Shown here piece by piece: positions 26,763 to 33,760 of a stretch of 64,000 bases of DNA. How positions within the stretch are numbered: position 1 is the first letter of the stretch; each line of letters opens with the position of its first letter. Made by a program: the position numbers and the translations under genes. The stretch is taken from the NCBI RefSeq assembly GCF_022484265.1, contig NZ_JAKVLR010000001.1, positions 1,178,001 to 1,242,000 of the forward strand. Direction: 5' to 3'. Source of the stretch: Companilactobacillus sp. (GTDB lineage: Bacteria; Bacillota; Bacilli; Lactobacillales; Lactobacillaceae). The notes beneath the pieces are model-generated. The model ran no database searches, was not told where the DNA came from, and worked only from the letters and a program-made list of their open reading frames with translations.

Positions 26763-26897
26763 TCAATAATGAGAATTATTAAAAAAACCTAATTTTCGTT
26801 CAATTACGTTAAAATTAATGATTTCAGCTTGCAGGTCAATTTGCATTTTTCCAAAATAGATTGTTAAAAGTAATACGAAGTCGATCACATCAGTCAT
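26763..26897 (-). CDS. Possible 44-codon ORF in the ilv leader
   Basis: A minus-strand ORF beginning MTDVIDFVLLLTIYFGK and ending NNSHY inside the ilvB leader. Early codons are rich in Val, Leu and Ile (VIDFVLLL), as in leader peptides that control branched-chain operons by attenuation. Its ribosome binding site is weak, and the candidate terminator lies inside the ORF rather than after it, so this is a low-confidence call. Confidence 0.3.
   Translation of the reverse strand: MTDVIDFVLLLTIYFGKMQIDLQAEIINFNVIERKLGFFNNSHY
26780..26817 (-). terminator. Candidate attenuator in ilvB leader
   Basis: On the minus strand TAATTTT-aa-CGT, 6-nt loop, ACG-AAAATTA, followed by seven T, about 70 nt before ilvB. 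The AT-rich stem is weak but has the right polarity for attenuation of the operon. Confidence 0.45.
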
Positions 26898-26981
26898 TTC
26901 CGACACGAAAAACTAGCATAAGCATTAAAAATATATTTGATTTAAATTACAAAACGTTTGTTGCATTTGCTGATGGCCATT

Positions 26982-27010
26982 AAGTTAAACGGGTTTCAAA
27001 GAGATGTCAA
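26982..27010 (-). promoter_or_regulatory. Probable ilv operon promoter
   Basis: On the minus strand a consensus TTGACA (27005-27010), 17 nt, TAACTT (26982-26987). It implies a leader of about 270 nt before ilvB. Confidence 0.6.
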
Positions 27011-27129
27011 GCTTGGATTTTTGGTTTTTTGTGATTTTTTTCATCATTTCTCAGGTCGCTATATAGGTAGTTTTTCTAAGGGAAAATCCTAAAAAACTTT
27101 TTTTAAAAAATAAAATATCTAATTTCCGG

Positions 27130-27157
27130 TTGACTTTAACCCTCAGAGTGTTAATTT
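27130..27157 (+). promoter_or_regulatory. Probable promoter of PEPM-like gene and ilvA
   Basis: TTGACT (27130-27135), 16 nt, TAATTT (27152-27157), leaving a leader of about 120 nt. Confidence 0.55.
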
Positions 27158-27183
27158 TAAATAAATTAAAAACAAATTAGAAC

Positions 27184-27266
27184 GAGCTACTGCTGCTTGA
27201 AGTTTACTCCAACAGCAGATCTCAAATTCTACTCTCTGACTATTGTCAAAGAGCTTTTGTTTTAAG
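27184..27266 (+). promoter_or_regulatory. Attenuator-like hairpin pair
   Basis: The first hairpin joins GAG..CTGCTG (27184-27195) with CAGCAG..CTC (27213-27223). The second, CTCTcTGAC-tatt-GTCAaAGAG (27232-27253), has one mismatch and is followed by CTTTTGTTTT, so it looks like an intrinsic terminator placed just before the gene at 27282. Position suggests transcription attenuation; the ligand or sensor is unknown. Confidence 0.45.
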
Positions 27267-27281
27267 AAAGGGATGTTAAGA

Positions 27282-27965
27282 ATGTCAGCACATTTCATAC
27301 CAGCAGCATCAAATGCTCTAATGGTTAAACATTTAGAGTCAGCCGGTTTTAATTCTGTTTACTTAGATCGATGTCTGCTCAGTACTCAACTACTGGGCAC
27401 CTTTGACGCCGACCTGTTAAGTAATCAGGCTTATCTTAATTATGTTCAACATCTGACCACAGTTTCAGATATGAACGTTATTGCAGATGCATACGTAAGC
27501 GATGGATCTGATTCTTTGCGTGCACAAGTTACTGCACTGCAAAAGGCAGGATGCAATGCTGTCGTCGTGAATGATGCTAACTTTGCGGATACTAAAACTT
27601 TCGAAAATGCATTAAATACCTTAAATCAAGCCACTGATGACGATGACTTTACTGTTATTGCCAAGTTAGATGGCTTTGTTAAGTATGGCCTAAATGAACT
27701 TCAAGACAGAATCAACATTGCTAAGTTGAATGGTATAGACCAAATTATTATTAGTAGCATTACTAACGATGACTTGGTCATTATTAAGGCCGTCATCAAT
27801 ACGGCCGTGATTAGTTTGATTATTGATAACGCAAAAATTACTTACTTCGACGCGCAACAGTTAGATCCTGAATTCATTTTGGATACCTATCATGTTTACC
27901 AAGGGCTGAATCAAGCAGCAAAAATGATCAGTCACAACATGATTATCAAGATATTCATGGGCTAG
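27282..27965 (+). CDS. Degenerate PEP mutase/isocitrate lyase family protein
   Basis: A 227-residue protein whose opening AASNALMVKHLESAGFNSVYL and the VIADAY..GCNAVVVND pattern match the PEP mutase/methylisocitrate lyase barrel. Key residues look lost: the Mg-binding DxDTGYG loop reads DAYVSDGSD, and the KKCGH catalytic loop is not seen. It is shorter than typical members (about 290). It may be non-catalytic or a diverged lyase. The start at ATG 27282 follows AGAAAGG; an upstream in-frame start is poorly supported. It lies ahead of ilvA behind an attenuator-like leader. Confidence 0.6.
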   Translation: MSAHFIPAASNALMVKHLESAGFNSVYLDRCLLSTQLLGTFDADLLSNQAYLNYVQHLTTVSDMNVIADAYVSDGSDSLRAQVTALQKAGCNAVVVNDANFADTKTFENALNTLNQATDDDDFTVIAKLDGFVKYGLNELQDRINIAKLNGIDQIIISSITNDDLVIIKAVINTAVISLIIDNAKITYFDAQQLDPEFILDTYHVYQGLNQAAKMISHNMIIKIFMG

Positions 27966-27982
27966 TCCATCGACTAGTCACG

Positions 27983-28021
27983 AAAAAGGGTTACCTGCTA
28001 GATGCGGGTAACCCTTTTTTA
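27983..28021 (+). terminator. Terminator between PEPM-like gene and ilvA
   Basis: AAGGGTTACC, 9-nt loop, GGGTAACCCTT and a T-run. It may end the upstream transcript or partly attenuate ilvA, whose start lies 39 nt further on. Confidence 0.85.
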
Positions 28022-28059
28022 TTTGCTCAATCTAAAAAAAACACAAAGAGGACAGAAAA

Positions 28060-29331
28060 ATGACAACCAAAACACAAACTGTATTAACCAACCAAGACGT
28101 AGAACAAGCTTATCAAGTTCTAAAACCTGTAGTAGAACACACACCATTGCAATATTGCGACTACCTTTCACAAAAATACCACTGTCGAGTCTATTTGAAA
28201 CGTGAAGATCTTCAACAAGTTCGTTCATTCAAGATCCGCGGCGCCTATTACGCAATCTCTCAGACTCCAGAAGCTGACCGCAGACGCGGAGTTGTCTGTG
28301 CCAGTGCTGGAAATCACGCTCAAGGCGTCGCCTGGACAAGTAAAAAAATGGATATCCCAGCAACAATCTTCATGCCAACCACCACTCCACAGCAAAAAGT
28401 TGATCAAGTAAAATTTTTTGGAGGCGATAATGTCACTATCGAACTAACCGGAGATACCTTTGACGAAGCCAATGCAGCTGCTAATCAATTCTGCGTTGAT
28501 AATCAACAAACCTTCATCGCACCTTTCGACAATCTGAACACTATGGCCGGTCAAGGTACCTTGGCAGTTGAAGTCTTTGACGATGCTAAAGACAAAGACT
28601 TGCAAGTTGATTACTTATTTGCAGCCATCGGTGGCGGCGGTTTGATCAGCGGCGTCAGCACCCACACCAAAGCTGTCAGTCCTGAAACCACTGTTGTTGG
28701 GGTTGAACCTAGTGGTGCCAGTTCAATGGCAAAAGCTTTTTCAGTCGGACATCCCGTTAACTTGGATAAAGTCGATACTTTCGTGGATGGTGCAGCCGTC
28801 AGAAAAGTGGGTCAATTGACTTACAATACTTGTCAAAAATACGTTGACCGCTTGGTATCCGTGCCAGAGGGATTAGATAGCAAAACCATTCTTGATGTTT
28901 ACAGCAAATTGGCATTGGTCGCAGAACCTGCCGGTGCATTAAGCATCGCCGCTCTAGAAGTTTACAAAGAACAATTAGCTGGAAAAACCGTCGTCTGTGT
29001 AGTTTCAGGCGGGAACAATGACATCAATCGGATGCAAGAAATGGAAGAGAAATCATTGATCTATCAGGGATTGCAACATTACTTCCTAGTCAGTTTTGCC
29101 CAACGCGCCGGAACTCTTAGAGAATTTGTCAATGTCGTCTTGAATCCCGACGATGACATCACGAAATTTGAATATACTAAAAAGGTCAACAGCGACCAGG
29201 GACCAGTCTTAGTCGGAGTTAGATTAGGAAAAGCTGAAAACTTAGGACAATTGTTAGACCGTTTGACTGAATTTGATCCAGAATATACCAACTTGCAAGA
29301 TAATCCAGCATTGTATCGGATGTTGGTGTAA
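28060..29331 (+). CDS. ilvA: Threonine deaminase (threonine ammonia-lyase)
   Basis: PLP enzyme converting threonine to 2-ketobutyrate for isoleucine synthesis. The 423 residues match the Bacillus-type form with one short C-terminal ACT-like regulatory domain (from about residue 335, QHYFLVSFAQRAGTLREFV). The PLP Lys is in VRSFKIRGAY, SAGNHAQG follows, and the phosphate loop is GGGGLISG. No promoter of its own was seen, so readthrough from the upstream gene is possible. Confidence 0.96.
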   Translation: MTTKTQTVLTNQDVEQAYQVLKPVVEHTPLQYCDYLSQKYHCRVYLKREDLQQVRSFKIRGAYYAISQTPEADRRRGVVCASAGNHAQGVAWTSKKMDIPATIFMPTTTPQQKVDQVKFFGGDNVTIELTGDTFDEANAAANQFCVDNQQTFIAPFDNLNTMAGQGTLAVEVFDDAKDKDLQVDYLFAAIGGGGLISGVSTHTKAVSPETTVVGVEPSGASSMAKAFSVGHPVNLDKVDTFVDGAAVRKVGQLTYNTCQKYVDRLVSVPEGLDSKTILDVYSKLALVAEPAGALSIAALEVYKEQLAGKTVVCVVSGGNNDINRMQEMEEKSLIYQGLQHYFLVSFAQRAGTLREFVNVVLNPDDDITKFEYTKKVNSDQGPVLVGVRLGKAENLGQLLDRLTEFDPEYTNLQDNPALYRMLV

Positions 29332-29381
29332 AAAAAAGTGTGAAAAAATATAGTCAGATCACTCTGCTTTTTCACACTTTA
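29331..29381. terminator. Bidirectional terminator between ilvA and uspA-like gene
   Basis: AAAGTGTGAAAAA pairs with TTTTTCACACTTT across a 20-nt loop. Confidence 0.8.
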
Positions 29382-29422
29382 ATGCGACATATTTGTAGCA
29401 AATAGCAATTTTGTCACAGCTT

Positions 29423-29857
29423 TTATTTAACAACCATCACCGAGATCGGTGCATGTTTAACCATGTAACTAGCTTGGCTGCCGAAATATTGTTCGACTCC
29501 ATGCTGCGATTTTGAACCGATGACTAGCAAGTCAGGTTTTACGTCCGGGATAATATCTCGCACAATGATTTGCCCAGCTTCATCATCACCTTCAGTCGTA
29601 TACGTATGGACAGTCTTAACGCCTTGTTTTTCTGCAGTCTGTTGATCCTGCTGCAATTCACGTAACAATTTAGACCGCTGTCCATTTAAAAATTTTTTAC
29701 TGAGGATCTGATAACTATTAAGATCCTTATCTTCTAAAATTGAAACAATATCTAATTCGCTTTTATCACGTTTGCAGCGCTGAATCGCATAATTGAAAGC
29801 TAATTTTGAGTCTTGCGAATCATCGACTGCAACTAAAACTTTGTTATAACTGGTCAT
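29423..29857 (-). CDS. Universal stress protein UspA family
   Basis: A single Usp domain of 144 residues. VLVAVDDSQDSKLAFNYAI is at the N-terminus, and the ATP-binding pattern GSKSQHGVEQYFGSQASYMVKHAPISVMVVK (G-2x-G-9x-G-S/T-like) is at the C-terminus, with the first Gly in VIGSKSQHG. It overlaps the mntH stop by one nt and so is cotranscribed. A mntH-usp pairing is common in lactobacilli; its function in Mn physiology is not established. Confidence 0.93.
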   Translation of the reverse strand: MTSYNKVLVAVDDSQDSKLAFNYAIQRCKRDKSELDIVSILEDKDLNSYQILSKKFLNGQRSKLLRELQQDQQTAEKQGVKTVHTYTTEGDDEAGQIIVRDIIPDVKPDLLVIGSKSQHGVEQYFGSQASYMVKHAPISVMVVK

Positions 29858-31449
29858 TAAGATTCACTCTCAGAAATTTTTGCAGAATTTTGGGATTTAA
29901 TTTCCTTAACCCGTTTGTTGCCCTGATACATCTCGACAATTGTCCAAACCAACAGAGCTAACACGATCACGATCAAACCATAGGCGATATGATCAGCCAA
30001 GGCAATTTGTGCTTTGGTTGGATTGCTGCCAAAGAATCCTTCGATCTGTGCGGGCAATCCCAACATATTTAAATAAGTCAGGCCTACGACTGAGATCCAT
30101 CCAAACATTTTGATCAAAAAGCCGTTTTTGAACTGTTGACCCATTTCAGCTTTACTATCGGTCATGAGTAATAATGGCAACATTGAGAATGGTAATGCAA
30201 AGGCCAAGAAGACTTGAGAATTATTCATTAAATCGTTTAAGGCAACGTGCTCATCGATGGCACTCTTACCACTAGTCAATGAAACGCAGATCAAAACTGG
30301 AATCACTGAAATCAACCGTGTGACAAGGCGACGAAGCCATAATGGCATTCTCATATGAACAAAACCTTCCATTATAACTTGTCCAGTTAATGTACCTGTG
30401 ATTGTCGAATTTTGACCGGAAGCTAGTAATGCTACAGCGAATAAGGTTGATAAAATACCAGTCTTGGCGACGCTTTGTAAAACTCCGTTACTCATTGTCT
30501 TGGTATCTGACAAGGCTTGGAACAATCCGAAGAATGATGGATCCTTGACGGCACCACTCTTGAAGACTGCCACACCCATGATCAGTAACAATGCGTTTAC
30601 GAAAAATGCGAATGTTAGTTGGATATTTGAATCCCAAGCGGTAAATTTAACTGACATTGCAACTTGTTTTTTATCATTATGATCAATTTTTCTAGTTTGA
30701 GAAATTGCTGAATGTAGATACAAATTGTGTGGCATTACCGTGGCACCGATGATACCTAAGGCACCAGTCAATGGAGTCATCCCACCAACGGTTGGACTTG
30801 ATGCAAAGGTCTCCTTTGTTGGTACGATTCCTTTGATGACGCCGCCCCAGTTAGGATTAGATAATGCAACTTGATAACCGAATACCAAGATAATAACCAA
30901 GATCAAACAGACAACGATTGCTTCGATTTTTCTGAAACCGATCTTAGTTAAAAGCAATAATAGCAAAACATCAAATACAGTTATAAAAACATCGATTATC
31001 AATGGAATGTGGAACAATAGGAACAATGCGATTGCGGCACCGATAACTTCGGCAATATCAGTTGCCATAATTGCAAATTCAGTCATGATCCATAAAACAA
31101 TTCCCAAAGCTTTACTCGTTCTAGCACGAATAGCTTGAGCTAAATCCATCTGTGTTACAATTCCTAGTTTAGCGGCCATATATTGCAACAACATGGCAAC
31201 TAAACTAGAAATAAGTATCACTGACATCAATAAATACTCAAAATTTTGACCACCAGTAATTGATGTACTCCAATTACCAGGATCCATATACCCCACAGCA
31301 ACTAGTGCTCCAGGTCCCGAATATACAAATAGCGTCTTCCAAAATCCCTTTCCTTTGGGAACATCGACACTACTGTTGATCTCTTCAAGCGAAGGGCCAT
31401 TAGCATATTCGATCAACTTACGTTTCTTCGGCTCGGTTTCTTCATTCAT
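29857..31449 (-). CDS. mntH: Nramp-type Mn(II)/H+ symporter
   Basis: Imports Mn(II), and in part other divalent metals, using the proton gradient. Of 530 residues with 11 TM helices, helix 1 has the DPGN metal site (GYMDPGNWSTS) and helix 6 the MPHNLYLHS motif. The N-terminal cytosolic extension is 45-50 residues. Lactobacilli accumulate Mn and usually carry several such genes. A partly symmetric aaacctaggcaaa near 31573-31585 recalls DtxR/MntR-type sites, but the match is too weak to annotate. Confidence 0.95.
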   Translation of the reverse strand: MNEETEPKKRKLIEYANGPSLEEINSSVDVPKGKGFWKTLFVYSGPGALVAVGYMDPGNWSTSITGGQNFEYLLMSVILISSLVAMLLQYMAAKLGIVTQMDLAQAIRARTSKALGIVLWIMTEFAIMATDIAEVIGAAIALFLLFHIPLIIDVFITVFDVLLLLLLTKIGFRKIEAIVVCLILVIILVFGYQVALSNPNWGGVIKGIVPTKETFASSPTVGGMTPLTGALGIIGATVMPHNLYLHSAISQTRKIDHNDKKQVAMSVKFTAWDSNIQLTFAFFVNALLLIMGVAVFKSGAVKDPSFFGLFQALSDTKTMSNGVLQSVAKTGILSTLFAVALLASGQNSTITGTLTGQVIMEGFVHMRMPLWLRRLVTRLISVIPVLICVSLTSGKSAIDEHVALNDLMNNSQVFLAFALPFSMLPLLLMTDSKAEMGQQFKNGFLIKMFGWISVVGLTYLNMLGLPAQIEGFFGSNPTKAQIALADHIAYGLIVIVLALLVWTIVEMYQGNKRVKEIKSQNSAKISESES

Positions 31450-31582
31450 ACTCTTACCTCCGTTTCCTAAGTCCAGGGCAATACTACCACCTTAAAAAAC
31501 GGCTGAAAGTTGAATTTAAAAATTTTATATTTCAATAAATGACAAATTATATATGAAAGGGTTTTACAAAAATAAACCTAGG

Positions 31583-31616
31583 CAAAATAAAAAGGAAGAC
31601 CATTTCGGTCCTCCTA
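31583..31616 (-). terminator. Terminator of small membrane protein gene
   Basis: On the minus strand AGGAGGACC, 5-nt loop, GGTCTTCCT (with a G.T) and a T-rich tail, directly ahead of the mntH control region. Confidence 0.8.
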
Positions 31617-31638
31617 ATCTAAATATATATTCAATTGT

Positions 31639-31911
31639 TTACGCTTTTCCTGTGCGTCGCATGTTCTTTCGACGGTGGTATAAACCGATTCCCTGACTCC
31701 AGAAAATGAAGTTAAAGAAGACAAACAATGCACCGATAATTAGGTCAGTAATACCCCAAACCATTCGTGCACTAACTAACCACCAAGTGACAAATGCGAT
31801 GGAAAGTATTGGTATAATAGCTCCCAACCAGGCATGTCTGGTATTAGCAAAAATATATTTTTCTAATAGTAGTGCAAATACTGATCCAATCAAAAACAAT
31901 ACAATTTGCAT
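31639..31911 (-). CDS. Small three-helix membrane protein
   Basis: I do not recognise this 90-residue protein. It has three hydrophobic helices (about 2-20, 28-48, 53-75) and a basic tail YHRRKNMRRTGKA, so the C-terminus is probably cytoplasmic. It is monocistronic with a good terminator. Confidence 0.7.
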   Translation of the reverse strand: MQIVLFLIGSVFALLLEKYIFANTRHAWLGAIIPILSIAFVTWWLVSARMVWGITDLIIGALFVFFNFIFWSQGIGLYHRRKNMRRTGKA

Positions 31912-32052
31912 AATTTAACCCCACACTTATTCGAATTCAACAAAGGATATCGTACCACAAAGAAGCAAACATATGTACGATAAACGTAATTTTTTATGGA
32001 TTATTTTCGAACAATCAATATTGAAGTAATTAATTTTCAATTAATTGCATTA

Positions 32053-32388
32053 TCAATTATTAAGGTTCCATTTTGCTATATTTTGAACTAAATCAACTGG
32101 AATATCTGAGACTGATTTTTTAAAATGCAGCGTCGTTTTACCATGCAAATATGGCGTGATCTCAGTCTTGAATTGCTCGATCGGCTTGTTGGTTGGATAA
32201 AATCCGATATGATTTTTGTTGATACCGAAAAAGCAAACTTGCTTAGGTTGAAAATATCCCAACAGTCCATACGAAATCCTGATTTCAGCATCGGGCAAAG
32301 CCTCAGTAATAATTTCATTCATTTTGGTCGCTAATAGTTTATCATTGTCGTTAGTGAGTGTTGCTAAATAATCATCTAATGCAGCCAT
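32053..32388 (-). CDS. DUF1801 (YdhG-like) protein
   Basis: A 111-residue soluble protein of the DUF1801 family, sometimes called iron chaperone/frataxin-like in Bacillus. Diagnostic features are EIITEALPDAEIRISYGLLGY, ICFFGINKNHIGFYP-like (here VCFFGINKNHIGFYP) and LHFKKSVSDIPVDLV. The family is small and its role in lactobacilli is unproven. Confidence 0.85.
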   Translation of the reverse strand: MAALDDYLATLTNDNDKLLATKMNEIITEALPDAEIRISYGLLGYFQPKQVCFFGINKNHIGFYPTNKPIEQFKTEITPYLHGKTTLHFKKSVSDIPVDLVQNIAKWNLNN

Positions 32389-32434
32389 CTTTATACCACC
32401 TTATGAAAAATGTATTTAAGTTGAGGGAAATCTT

Positions 32435-33067
32435 TTGTCAAAAATTATTAATATCCGTGAACTATTTGAAATCTTGAACCATGAACTAGGCCTACAAAAG
32501 TGGTGGCCAGCCGACAGCACTGAGGAAATGCTAACGGGAATGGTATTGATCCAAAACACTAATTGGAAAAATGCTGACCGTTCACTCGACAACTTACGAG
32601 GCAAAACTAATTTTGAATTGAATAAAATGCTAGCTCTGTCGCAAGATGAGTTAAAAGAATTGATCCAGCCAAGTGGTTTCTTTAATAATAAATCAATTTA
32701 TCTTCGGTCGCTACTCACCGCTTATCGCGATGACTTCGACGATTGGGAAAAGCTATCGACCCACGACCTTCGCAAAAAATTGACCGGTCTAAAAGGAATC
32801 GGCAACGAAACCGCCGATGTATTGCTACTATACTATTTCCATCGTTCAACTTTTGTTGCCGACAATTATGCGATGCGACTCTTCGGCAATATGCAGGCAT
32901 TTACGAAAAAACCAACTTATATGAAATTAAAAAATGCGGTTGAATTTGATTTCGACTTTACTCCAGAAGAAGCCGGAGAATTCCACGCTTGTATCGATGA
33001 GTTTGGAAAGCTCAAGAGCGACTTCTTTGACGATTACATTTTAAAATTACCAACTACTATTAAATAA
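32435..33067 (+). CDS. HhH-GPD DNA glycosylase, MagIII/EndoIII-like
   Basis: A 210-residue base-excision glycosylase of the helix-hairpin-helix superfamily. The HhH motif is LKGIGNETADVLL and the catalytic Asp lies in FVADNYAMRLF. The Lys of bifunctional EndoIII (GVGRKTA) is Glu here, and the C-terminal Fe-S cysteines are missing. This is the pattern of monofunctional 3-methyladenine glycosylases such as Helicobacter MagIII, so alkylation repair is a reasonable guess. It uses a TTG start at 32435 with a TGAGGGA site upstream. Confidence 0.85.
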   Translation: MSKIINIRELFEILNHELGLQKWWPADSTEEMLTGMVLIQNTNWKNADRSLDNLRGKTNFELNKMLALSQDELKELIQPSGFFNNKSIYLRSLLTAYRDDFDDWEKLSTHDLRKKLTGLKGIGNETADVLLLYYFHRSTFVADNYAMRLFGNMQAFTKKPTYMKLKNAVEFDFDFTPEEAGEFHACIDEFGKLKSDFFDDYILKLPTTIK

Positions 33068-33103
33068 GGAACTTTGAGTTTATTCTCAAAGTTCCTTATT
33101 TTT
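33064..33103. terminator. Bidirectional terminator after glycosylase gene
   Basis: AAGGAACTTTGAG, 6-nt loop, CTCAAAGTTCCTT and a T-rich tail, between convergent genes. Confidence 0.88.
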
Positions 33104-33722
33104 ATTCATACGTAGCAGTAAACATCTGTTTTTCAAATTGTTTGTTCTTAATTTCATCAACCAGTGCTAGCGCCAAGTCAGCATAACTGATTTCTGAGAT
33201 TCCTTTTTTATCAACGATCACGTAGTCGGTTCCTGTCCGATAATGACCAGTTGCAGGTCCGTCAAAATTATAGTGGAATGGCGGTGCCAAATAAGTCCAA
33301 TTGACGTCCTTACTATCTTGCAAAACTTGGTATGCTTCTTCTAGCAATTCTGACTGTTTCTTCATCGCAGGTAAAAAGTCGAGTACTTTTTTATTGCGGG
33401 AATCGTCGGTATAGAGGTTGGCACCTGTTCCGACCTCGATCAAACGTGTGTCAGTTCCAGCAAAGATGTCGACAAAATGTTTATTAACTGGAATATGCTG
33501 TTGCTCCTGCCCCACGCGGACTCCAAAGCAACTTACGACAACATCAAATGGTTCGATATCCTCTTTAGTCAAATCTAAGATATCCCTTTTTATCACTGGA
33601 ATATCTTCTTGAAGTTTTTCAGGCGAACGAACGATGGCAGTTACGTCATAGCCCTGTTTTAAAGCTTGCTCAACTACTAAATGTCCAGTTTTACCAGTTG
33701 CTCCAATTACAGCAATTTTCAT
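33102..33722 (-). CDS. NAD(P)-binding NmrA/SDR-like protein
   Basis: A 206-residue Rossmann-fold protein of the atypical short-chain dehydrogenase (NmrA/YwnB-like) group. KIAVIGATGKTGHLVVEQAL is the nucleotide-binding loop, TAIVRSPEKL the second strand, and FDVVVSCFGV follows. No canonical YxxxK is evident. The start at ATG 33722 follows AAGGAAG; an upstream TTG would lengthen it by 7 residues. Its substrate is unknown. Confidence 0.85.
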   Translation of the reverse strand: MKIAVIGATGKTGHLVVEQALKQGYDVTAIVRSPEKLQEDIPVIKRDILDLTKEDIEPFDVVVSCFGVRVGQEQQHIPVNKHFVDIFAGTDTRLIEVGTGANLYTDDSRNKKVLDFLPAMKKQSELLEEAYQVLQDSKDVNWTYLAPPFHYNFDGPATGHYRTGTDYVIVDKKGISEISYADLALALVDEIKNKQFEKQMFTATYE

Positions 33723-33760
33723 ATTGCATTGCACTTCCTTCAAAAATCGTTGACTCTATT

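Larger units (their letters stand above)
26714..27281. promoter_or_regulatory. Divergent ilvB / PEPM-like control region
   Basis: A 568-nt AT-rich spacer. It holds a minus-strand promoter (26982-27010), a long ilv leader with a 44-codon ORF and a terminator-like hairpin, a plus-strand promoter (27130-27157) and a second attenuator-like pair of hairpins (27184-27266). No T-box core (GGTGGCACCGCG) is present, unlike the trp units. Confidence 0.7.

Noticed and set aside
26790..26804. CodY box aattttcgttcaatt in the ilv leader
   Set aside because: It matches the 15-bp consensus at only about 11 positions, with the central part wrong, in very AT-rich DNA. The same bases are better explained as part of the candidate attenuator stem.
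31573..31585. MntR/DtxR-like site upstream of mntH
   Set aside because: Only the central CCTAGG is symmetric, the flanks are A-rich on both sides rather than complementary, and it is 130 nt from the start.
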